Positions 56,622 to 64,000 of a stretch of 64,000 nt of DNA are shown piece by piece (positions within the stretch are counted from its first letter, which is position 1; every line of letters begins with the position of its first letter). This DNA comes from a bacterium (GTDB lineage: Bacteria > Actinomycetota > Acidimicrobiia > Spongiisociales > Spongiisociaceae). The notes beneath the pieces were generated by a model. That model worked only from the letters and a program-made list of their open reading frames with translations, did no database searches and was not told the origin of the DNA. Location of the stretch: assembly GCA_026710435.1 (NCBI GenBank), contig JAPOQZ010000259.1, positions 1 through 64,000 of the forward strand, written 5' to 3'. Both the position numbers and the translations under genes were made by a program.

Positions 56622-57746
56622 TCAGTCGAGAGTCTGTTCGATCACGTAGTCGAGGCACGCGACCAGCGCCTCGACATCCGATGGCGGGATCGTCGGCCAG
56701 ATCCCGATTCGCAGCTGGTTGCGGCCCAGCTTCCGGTAGGACTCGGTGTCCACCACCCCGTTCGCTCGCAGGGTGGCAGCCAGATGGTCCCCTGACACCG
56801 GTCGCTCGAAGTCGATGGTCGCAGTGACCTGGGAGCGGATGGAAGGGTCGGAGACGAACGGATAGGCCATCGGATGGGCTTCTGCCCATCCGTACAGGAT
56901 CGAGGCGTTCCGGGCACAACGCTCCGAAACCCAGGCGAATCCGCCCTGCTGGTTGATCCACTCCAGGCTGTGGGCCAGCATGAAGATGGTGGCCAGGGCC
57001 GGGGTGTTGTACGTCTGGTCCTTGCGGGAGTTGGAGACCGCCGAGGACAGGGACAGGAACGGCGGGATCCACCGGCCCGATGTGGCGATCCGCTCGATCC
57101 GCTCGATCGCTCGGGGCGAGCACAGGGCCACGAACAGACCGCCATCCCCACCGAAGGCCTTCTGGGGCGAGAAGTAGTAGACGTCGAACTCCTCCGGGGC
57201 GACGGGGATGCCTCCGGCCGCCGACGTGGCGTCCACCACCGTCAGCCCGGCCGCTTCGACACGCTTCACGGGCATCGTCACACCGGTGGAGGTCTCGTTG
57301 TGGGTCAGCGCGTACAGGTCTATGCCATCCGACGGAACCGGCAACGGATGGGTGCCGGGCACGGCCTCGATGACCTGGGGAGGCTCCAGATGAGGTGCGC
57401 CTGCCACGGCCCGCGCGAACTTCGAGGAGAACTCACCGAACGCGAGGTGCTGGCTGGCCCGCTCGATGAGGCCGAAGGTGGCCGCGTCCCAGAAACCGGT
57501 GGCGCCGCCGTTGCCGAGAACCACCTCGTAGCCGTCCGGCAGGTCGTAGAGATCCGCAAGCCCTTGCCGGACCCGTCCCACCATGGCCCGCACCGTCGTC
57601 CGCCGGTGGGAGGTTCCCATGTAGCTGCTGCCGATCCCGGCGAGGTCCCCAAGGGTCTCGTCTCGCACCCTGGTCGGGCCGCATCCGAAGCGCCCGTCGG
57701 CCGGAAGCAGGTTCGCCGGAATCCGGATCGAGATGTCGTCAGTCAT
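56622..57746 (-). CDS. serC: Phosphoserine aminotransferase
   Basis: PADGRFGCGPTRVR, MGTSHRRTTVR, LTHNETSTGVTMPVKRV, DATSAAGGIPVAPEEFDVYYFSPQKAFGGDGGLFVALCSP. Confidence 0.9.
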   Translation of the reverse strand: MTDDISIRIPANLLPADGRFGCGPTRVRDETLGDLAGIGSSYMGTSHRRTTVRAMVGRVRQGLADLYDLPDGYEVVLGNGGATGFWDAATFGLIERASQHLAFGEFSSKFARAVAGAPHLEPPQVIEAVPGTHPLPVPSDGIDLYALTHNETSTGVTMPVKRVEAAGLTVVDATSAAGGIPVAPEEFDVYYFSPQKAFGGDGGLFVALCSPRAIERIERIATSGRWIPPFLSLSSAVSNSRKDQTYNTPALATIFMLAHSLEWINQQGGFAWVSERCARNASILYGWAEAHPMAYPFVSDPSIRSQVTATIDFERPVSGDHLAATLRANGVVDTESYRKLGRNQLRIGIWPTIPPSDVEALVACLDYVIEQTLD

Positions 57747-57788
57747 GTCTATCGTTCCACCCCAGTAACCCGATAGGGAGAGCGTTCA

Positions 57789-58985
57789 ATGCCCGGAGTA
57801 TCGCAGCGAATCGAATCGATGTCCGAATCGGCGACCATGGCCATAACCGCCAAGGCCAGGGCTCTTCGAGCGGCCGGCAATCCGGTCATCGGTTACGGAG
57901 CGGGCGAGCCCGACTTCCCCACCCCCGAACCGATCGTGGCGGCGGCGATCGAGGCCGCAGCCGATCCGGCGATGCACAAATACACCCCTGCTCCGGGACT
58001 CCCTGTCCTGAGGGAAGGGGTGGCTGCGAAGACGCTGCGCGACTCCGGCTACGAGATCGAGCCCTCGCAGGTGCTCATCACCAACGGAGGCAAGCATGCG
58101 GTGTACACCGCCATCCACTGCCTGGTCGATCCCGGCGACGAGGTGCTCTTGCCGGCGCCCTACTGGGTCACGTACCCGTCGGTGGTCGATCTGGCCGGCG
58201 GAACCACGGTTCCGATCGACACGGATGAGAACAGCGGTTTCAAGGTGACCGTGGAGCAACTCGAGGACGCTTTCACCGCCCGCACGAAGATGCTGATCTT
58301 CGTATCCCCGTCCAATCCCACCGGCGCGGTGTACAGCGCCGAGGAGGTAGCCGCCATCGGCAACTGGGCTGCCGAGCGCGGTGTCTGGATACTCACCGAC
58401 GAGATATACGAACATCTCGTCTACGGCGATGCAGCCTTCTCCTCGCTGCCGGTGGAGACACCCGAGTTGGCCGAACGGTGCGTCATAGTCAACGGGGTGG
58501 CCAAGACCTACGCCATGACAGGATGGAGGGTCGGCTGGATGATCGCACCCGCCGAAGTGGTTGCAGGCGCCATCAAGCTACAGGGCCACCTGACCTCCAA
58601 CGTGTCGAACGTCGCTCAGATGGCGGCCCTGGCGGCGGTCTCCGGCCCTCTGGACGACGTAGCCATGATGAGAGAAGCCTTCGACCGGAGGCGCCGGATC
58701 ATGCACCGGATGCTCAACCAGACCAGGGGTATCGACTGCGTGGAGCCCCAGGGCGCCTTCTACTGCTTCGCCTCCGTTCGCGGGGTCCTCGGCACCGAAG
58801 TGGGCAGCCGGCGGCTAGCGACTGCCCTCGAGCTGGCCGACATGTGTCTCGACGAGATCGGCGTGGCGTTCGTCCCCGGTGAGGCCTTCGGTGCACCGGG
58901 CTACGTACGGTTCTCCTACGCGCTGGGAGACGACGACCTGGTCACCGGCCTCACCAGACTCCAGGATCTCCTGGGAACCGTTTAG
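57789..58985 (+). CDS. Aspartate aminotransferase-like class I aminotransferase
   Basis: [60 protein letters not shown]. Confidence 0.92.
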   Translation: MPGVSQRIESMSESATMAITAKARALRAAGNPVIGYGAGEPDFPTPEPIVAAAIEAAADPAMHKYTPAPGLPVLREGVAAKTLRDSGYEIEPSQVLITNGGKHAVYTAIHCLVDPGDEVLLPAPYWVTYPSVVDLAGGTTVPIDTDENSGFKVTVEQLEDAFTARTKMLIFVSPSNPTGAVYSAEEVAAIGNWAAERGVWILTDEIYEHLVYGDAAFSSLPVETPELAERCVIVNGVAKTYAMTGWRVGWMIAPAEVVAGAIKLQGHLTSNVSNVAQMAALAAVSGPLDDVAMMREAFDRRRRIMHRMLNQTRGIDCVEPQGAFYCFASVRGVLGTEVGSRRLATALELADMCLDEIGVAFVPGEAFGAPGYVRFSYALGDDDLVTGLTRLQDLLGTV

Positions 58986-59003
58986 AAACGACCTAGCAAC
59001 AGA

Positions 59004-59047
59004 TTACTCAGTATATTGAGTAATTTTACTCAGTAAACTGAGTAAAA
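59004..59047. promoter_or_regulatory. Two tandem dyad operators abutting a start codon
   Basis: TTACTCA-GTATAT-TGAGTAA (59004-59023) and TTTTACTCAGT-AA-ACTGAGTAAAA (59024-59047); centres 22 bp apart; ATG at 59047. Confidence 0.7.
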
Positions 59048-60288
59048 TGTTGGACACGGTGACCACGTCGGCTGGCTCCAAAGGATTCGTACGGCCTCAG
59101 GCCCGGGACCTGATCCGTCGATTGATCGGACCGCGGCACTTCATCCAGGTCGTCGCGGGCCCCCGGCAGGTGGGAAAGACGACGATGGTTCTCCAAGTCG
59201 TCGAGCAGGCCGGCCTTCCCACCCACTATGCCGATGCCGATCATCCGAGCCTGCGAAGTGTGACCTGGGTCGAACAGCAGTGGGAGACGGGTCGCCTCCT
59301 CGCGGCCAGATCGGGCCGGCAAGGCGCCGTCTTGGTGATCGACGAGGTTCAGAAGGTCCCCGAATGGTCGGACATGGTCAAGTATCTATGGGATGAGGAC
59401 ACCCGCATGGGTCGGCGTCTCAAGGTGGTTCTCCTAGGCTCCGCTCCCCTTCTGGTCCAGCGCGGTCTCGGCGACAGTCTGGCTGGACGCTTCCAATCCA
59501 TCCACCTTCCGCACTGGACCTTCGGGGAAATGCGAGAGGCCTTCGGATGGTCCGTTGACGAGTACGTCTACTACGGCGCCTACCCGGGCGCGGTACCGCT
59601 CGTCAAGCGGCCGGATGAGTGGGCGCGCTACATACGGGACTCGCTGGTCGAGCCGGTACTCGGCCGGGACATCCTGCTGCTCTCACGGGTCCACAAGCCG
59701 GCTCTCCTGCGGCAGGTCTTCGACCTGAGCTGTGCCTACTCGGGCCGGATTCTGTCCTACAACAAGATGCTCGGACAACTGCAAGACGCAGGCAACACCA
59801 CCACCATCGCCCACTACCTCCACCTGCTACACGGAGCCGGATTCCTGGCCGGTCTTCAGAAGTACTCGGGAGGAGCCCTTCGGCGCCGTGCCTCCAGCCC
59901 GAAACTCCAGGTCCTGAATACAGCCCTCATCACCGCCCGAGAAGGAACAGGCCTCCACCAAGCCCGCCAAGATCAGGACTCCTGGGGACGGCTCGTGGAG
60001 TCGGCGGTGGGCGCTCATCTGGCCAACGCCGCCGCGGCGGGCAGATGCGAGGTCTACTACTGGCGGGACCGTAACCGGGAGGTCGATTTCGTCGTCCGCT
60101 CCGGGCAACGGCTCGCGGCAATCGAGGTTAAGAGTGGCCGCGCACCCACGACCCGGCAAGGTATGGCCGCCTTCTCAGCAGCCTACAAACCAGACCGCAC
60201 CCTACTCGTGGGCGGGGGAGGAATCGACATCGGATGGTTCCTTTCCACACCCGTCGAAGAGTGGCTGCAGGCGGGTGCTGAACAATGA
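59047..60288 (+). CDS. AAA_14 / DUF4143 ATPase
   Basis: VVAGPRQVGKTTMVLQV, GAVLVIDEVQKVPEWSDMVK, LGSAPLLVQRGLGDSLAGRF, WRDRNREVDFVVRSGQRLAAIEVKSG. Confidence 0.88.
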   Translation: MLDTVTTSAGSKGFVRPQARDLIRRLIGPRHFIQVVAGPRQVGKTTMVLQVVEQAGLPTHYADADHPSLRSVTWVEQQWETGRLLAARSGRQGAVLVIDEVQKVPEWSDMVKYLWDEDTRMGRRLKVVLLGSAPLLVQRGLGDSLAGRFQSIHLPHWTFGEMREAFGWSVDEYVYYGAYPGAVPLVKRPDEWARYIRDSLVEPVLGRDILLLSRVHKPALLRQVFDLSCAYSGRILSYNKMLGQLQDAGNTTTIAHYLHLLHGAGFLAGLQKYSGGALRRRASSPKLQVLNTALITAREGTGLHQARQDQDSWGRLVESAVGAHLANAAAAGRCEVYYWRDRNREVDFVVRSGQRLAAIEVKSGRAPTTRQGMAAFSAAYKPDRTLLVGGGGIDIGWFLSTPVEEWLQAGAEQ

Positions 60289-60346
60289 CGATTGCTCGAG
60301 CCTGCCGTCCGCCGACCCGGGAAGCATGCCGCCGATTGACAATCGC
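60271..60346 (+). repeat. MITE-like element, partial copy E9
   Basis: GCGGGTGCTGAACAATGACGATTGCTCGAGCCTGCCGTCCGCCGACCCGGGAAGCATGCCGCCGATTGACAATCGC matches the first ~70 bp of E1. Confidence 0.8.
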
Positions 60347-61967
60347 GCCTGTCCTGCTCCTTACCTTCCTGTTAGCGGCTTGTAGCCAACTCGACGAATC
60401 AGTAACGCCGCGGACGACGGTGGCTTTCACTGAATCACCACCTAGCGGGTCACCTGTCGCGACTCCATACCCCGAAACGACGACCAGCCCCGCACCGGTT
60501 GTCACATCACGCCCGCCGACTGGGTCGACTACCGCGGGCACGAGCGCCGAGACACGCACGCCGGCTTCCTCGACGGCCAGTCCGTCGACCTCCACATTCC
60601 CGTCTACGACTGTTCCCGAATCCCCGGACATCGATGTGCAGGACGACGACCCGCCATCCCTGGATGGTCGGTTCATCTCGGTAATCGTGTCGGCTGTCTC
60701 CGAGAAGGCCGCTGAGGAGGCACTCGCAGATCTGGAAGAACGGTTCGGGCCGCAATTCGGGGTTCTCCTCAGTGACGAGTTCCCCAGTCTGAACCCGGGC
60801 TACTGGGTCGTCTACGCCGGACCGTTCACCACCGCCGCGGAGGCGCAAGACACCTGCTGGTCGGAGTTGGGCATGCGAAGCGGTTCGCTGTGCTACGGAA
60901 GGCGCCTGTCGCAGGACCCGGCCGACCGCGAGGTCGTGTTTCCACCCAGAGAGGCGGATGAGGAACCGGAACCCGCGGTCGCCACTACCGCGAGGCACCC
61001 GTCCGGGCTGGCCGCCAACGACGTCTACCAACTGGTTGCCCCGTCGGTCGCTCACATAGTGAATGGCGGCAGCACGGGGGCGGGCAGCGGGATCCTCATT
61101 GAAGGGGGTTACGTGGTCACCAATTACCATGTTGTGGAGCCGTATCGGTCCGCTTGGAGGATCGTCTTCGCGGATGGAACGGAATTCTTCGACGTGCCCG
61201 TCGTGGGTTGGGCGCCGGTAGCTGATCTTGCCTTGCTCGGACCTATCGACACCCTCACCGCAGCATTGGAGTTGGTGGACGGAGAAGGAATGCTCCCCGG
61301 CACTGAGCTCTTCCTGGTGGGTTACCCGGCCGAACCGGACCTGTACCTACCGCAGCCGTCGGTCACCCAAGGCATCCTGTCACGCTCGTACGAGGAACCG
61401 GAAACAGGTCTGACCGTGTTCCGGACCGACGCGGCTGCGGTCGGCGGGCAGAGTGGCGGTGCGATGGTCAACTCCCGGGGTGAGGTCGTCGGTGTGACGA
61501 TGAGAGGGATCACCCCCCGGTTCAGTGATCAGGTTATCTTCACCGAGGCGTACTCCGCGGTCGATTACGCGGCCATCATCGACAGGTTGATCGCAACGGC
61601 CGGACCGGAGGCACCCACCGGAACGGGCAGGTCGGCCGTTCGTACGACCGAGCCTGGCGATCCGGCGTCCTTTGAGGGGATGTTCATCGCGGTTCTCCGA
61701 TCGGAGACATCGCAGGCGGATGCTGAGCGGGCGCGGGACAACCTCGAAGGACGACATGGGAGAAGGTTCGGGATCCTTCTGAGCACTTACTTCAGGAGCC
61801 TCAACCCGGGCTACTGGGTCGTTTACGCAGGACCGTTCCCCACCGCCGTGGAAGCCCAGGAAGCCTGCTCCCGGCTGAACATGCGAACGGCTTCACTCTG
61901 CTACGGACGGCGATTGTCGCAGGATCCCTCGGATCGTGAGATCGTCTATCCGCCTGTACCTAGCTGA
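60285..61967 (+). CDS. Lipoprotein-like trypsin-family protease flanked by a duplicated SPOR-like module
   Basis: LLTFLLAACSQ lipobox; VVTNYHVVE, LALLGPID, VGGQSGGAMVNSRGEVVGV triad; LNPGYWVVYAGPF...SLCYGRRLSQDP twice. Confidence 0.75.
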   Translation: MTIARACRPPTREACRRLTIAPVLLLTFLLAACSQLDESVTPRTTVAFTESPPSGSPVATPYPETTTSPAPVVTSRPPTGSTTAGTSAETRTPASSTASPSTSTFPSTTVPESPDIDVQDDDPPSLDGRFISVIVSAVSEKAAEEALADLEERFGPQFGVLLSDEFPSLNPGYWVVYAGPFTTAAEAQDTCWSELGMRSGSLCYGRRLSQDPADREVVFPPREADEEPEPAVATTARHPSGLAANDVYQLVAPSVAHIVNGGSTGAGSGILIEGGYVVTNYHVVEPYRSAWRIVFADGTEFFDVPVVGWAPVADLALLGPIDTLTAALELVDGEGMLPGTELFLVGYPAEPDLYLPQPSVTQGILSRSYEEPETGLTVFRTDAAAVGGQSGGAMVNSRGEVVGVTMRGITPRFSDQVIFTEAYSAVDYAAIIDRLIATAGPEAPTGTGRSAVRTTEPGDPASFEGMFIAVLRSETSQADAERARDNLEGRHGRRFGILLSTYFRSLNPGYWVVYAGPFPTAVEAQEACSRLNMRTASLCYGRRLSQDPSDREIVYPPVPS

Positions 61968-62009
61968 GCCGACGCTGCCTATCCGGAGCAGTTCATACTG
62001 CCGGCGGCA

Positions 62010-63215
62010 TTACCGACCCCGGCCTCGATCTCGTCGGGGTCTCTTCTCGGCAACTGACCATTGCTCATTCACGGGTGTGATGGCAGGGTCGGCACGGCGA
62101 CGTAGCCAGAGAACCGCCCCCAGTACCGTGGCCGCCAGTCCGGTCCACATCATCTCGAGGACCCTCTTGGATCGGTTGGAGGGAGCTTCGGAGTTCCCGC
62201 TCACCGAAGGGGCCGGCGCTACGGCGATGTCCGGGGCTGCCCCGGAGGACACCGCAGAAGATGCCGGGATGGACGTCTCGTAGCGTTCCGTGGTGGTTGG
62301 CGTTGCCGGTGCAGTGGCCGGCAAGGCTGCAATGTCACCGGCGTCACTCGGAGGCTCGACAGCCCCCTGCGTTGTTTCTACCCCCTCCGAGGTGAGTGGG
62401 GTTGGCGCCGTCGTCGGCGGCGGTGTAGCCGGCACGGTGGATGTCGGCCCGGTTGTTGCGGATGCCGATCCGATCGTCGACCGGGCAGCTGTGACCTCCC
62501 GCGGGAAGGTCTCCTCAACGAGTTTGAAGGCCTGGTCGCCCGGACATGTCGTCCTGGACATGGTCCGGTGCCCGGTGATGGTGGGGGTTACCACCGTCTT
62601 TCCTTCGGGATGCAGATTCGAACCGCGGGAGATGAACTCGACCGTCGAATCCGGCCGGGTCTCGATCCCGTACGTACCGGCCAGCCACGCCAGCAACGCC
62701 ACCATCGCCGACTGTGCCTCGAGCGTGGGCGCCACCTCCCGGTGGTCGCCGATGAAGCAGGCGAGTAGAGCGAAACCCTGGCTCCCGCCAGTGGCGTCAC
62801 CCCGCACCGGCGACTCGATGCTCCCCTCCCTACCCTCGAAAATCCGCCCGTAACGGTCAACGAGGAAGTTGTAGGCGATGTCGGGCCATCCCTTCTCGGA
62901 CGAGGTGTGGTACCGGTAGAAGCTGCGCAGGAATTGGACGGACTGGTCGGCTTGGTAGTCGTTGGGCGAGGCGCTGTGGTGTACCAGCAGGAAAAGCACG
63001 TCTTCGGGTGTCTCCGGAGCCATCTCCCCCACCGGTGGCAAGCCTGCGCCCCACACGTCCCGGCGCAGGATGGTGTGTCCAGCCCCGATGGGGACTCCCT
63101 CGGGCTGGGCAGCGACCGCCGGTAGGGAAGTTCTCGGTAGGAGCAAGCCGGCCCCGACCCCGAGTCCGCCGAGGGCGAGGAAGCGGCGGCGGGAAACCGG
63201 GCCCGATTCGGCCAT
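62010..63215 (-). CDS. Tat-exported N-acetylmuramoyl-L-alanine amidase / PGRP-like protein with C-terminal TM
   Basis: SRRRFLALGGLGVGAGLLLP Tat signal; LLVHHSASPND, SEKGWPDIAYNFLVDRYGRIFEGR, GHRTMSRTTCPGDQAF. Confidence 0.85.
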   Translation of the reverse strand: MAESGPVSRRRFLALGGLGVGAGLLLPRTSLPAVAAQPEGVPIGAGHTILRRDVWGAGLPPVGEMAPETPEDVLFLLVHHSASPNDYQADQSVQFLRSFYRYHTSSEKGWPDIAYNFLVDRYGRIFEGREGSIESPVRGDATGGSQGFALLACFIGDHREVAPTLEAQSAMVALLAWLAGTYGIETRPDSTVEFISRGSNLHPEGKTVVTPTITGHRTMSRTTCPGDQAFKLVEETFPREVTAARSTIGSASATTGPTSTVPATPPPTTAPTPLTSEGVETTQGAVEPPSDAGDIAALPATAPATPTTTERYETSIPASSAVSSGAAPDIAVAPAPSVSGNSEAPSNRSKRVLEMMWTGLAATVLGAVLWLRRRADPAITPVNEQWSVAEKRPRRDRGRGR

Positions 63216-63221
63216 CGGCCG

Positions 63222-63992
63222 CTACTTGCTGAGGGCTACGTGCTCCGGCCTGACCGGGGTGCGGTGCAGTTCCAGGCCGGTGGCCTCGCGGATGGCAGAC
63301 ACCACCGCCGCAGTGGAGGACACGGTGGGCGGCTCCCCCACCCCCTTGGCGCCGAAGGGACCGAAGGAACTCGGCTCCTCGATGACCTCGATCTCTATGG
63401 GCGGCGCATCGAGGAACGTGGGAAGCAGGTAGTCGGTGAAGGTGGAGTTCATTATCACTCCGTCCTCCACGATGAGTTCCTCCAGGGTGGCAAGGCCGAT
63501 CCCCTGCATCGTGCCCCCCTCGATCTGGCCTATCACGGAACGGGGGTTGATCATGAATCCGACATCCTGGACCGTGTCGATCTGCACCACCCGGAACAGG
63601 CCCAGTTCCTGATCGACGTCCACCACTGCCCGGTGGGCCGCGAACGCGAAATCAACATGAAGCTTCCCCTGACCGTTCTCCCCCGGCGGTTCGGTCTGCG
63701 GATGGTGGAACCTGGTGTGGTACTCGATGCTCTCCTCGCCCACCAGTTGCTGCATCGGGGTTACCAGTGCCCCGTCGCTCCACACTCCGGCATCGTCGAG
63801 TTCGTCACCCCCACCCCGCCGGAGAGCGATCTCGCGGACCATCCCGGCCGCTTCGAGCACCGCGCCACCGGTCATCTGGGTCTGGCGGGAGGCGGAGGTC
63901 GATCCGGCCGATCCGATCTTGGACGTGTCGTCGTAGTAGACGACCACATCCTCTATCCCGAGAACGGTGCGGGCGATCTGGGCACAGACCAT
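63222..63992 (-). CDS. Xanthine dehydrogenase-family molybdopterin-binding subunit, C-terminal part (runs off window)
   Basis: GSTSASRQTQMTGGAVLEAAG, IDTVQDVGFMINPRSVIGQIEGGTMQGIGLATLEE, FGPFGAKGVGEPPTVSSTAAVVSAI. Confidence 0.85.
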   Translation of the reverse strand: MVCAQIARTVLGIEDVVVYYDDTSKIGSAGSTSASRQTQMTGGAVLEAAGMVREIALRRGGGDELDDAGVWSDGALVTPMQQLVGEESIEYHTRFHHPQTEPPGENGQGKLHVDFAFAAHRAVVDVDQELGLFRVVQIDTVQDVGFMINPRSVIGQIEGGTMQGIGLATLEELIVEDGVIMNSTFTDYLLPTFLDAPPIEIEVIEEPSSFGPFGAKGVGEPPTVSSTAAVVSAIREATGLELHRTPVRPEHVALSK

Positions 63993-64000
63993 GCCGAGGC

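Overview
High-GC bacterial chromosome window, probably actinobacterial (inferred from gene content and codon usage, not a taxonomic search). It contains: (i) metabolic genes: an acyl-CoA synthetase, an XdhD/SsnA/YgfK-like purine-catabolism cluster, two PLP enzymes, two carbon-nitrogen hydrolases, GpsA, SerC, an aminotransferase and a thiolase; (ii) defence and DNA-processing genes: a 1462-aa STAND-type NTPase with a putative nuclease-like N-terminus, a type III-like R-M operon, an ATPase plus small TOPRIM-like gene, and a NurA-HerA-SbcD-SbcC operon; (iii) many toxin-antitoxin loci, several decayed. Strongest observations: (1) an in-register 19-unit pentanucleotide tract inside the R-M methyltransferase gene that puts the catalytic and C-terminal parts in different frames, which looks like a phase-variable switch; (2) three copies of an unclassified ~270-nt non-coding element; (3) a ~99-bp palindromic MITE-like element with YTAR-type target duplications, with full or partial copies at nine places, several contributing start codons, stop codons or C-termini to genes; (4) twin dyad operators abutting the start codon of a DUF4143-type ATPase; (5) recurrent frameshift or nonsense decay of toxin genes, including two paralogous vapBC-like modules. 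All family names come from reading the translations by eye; no searches were run.
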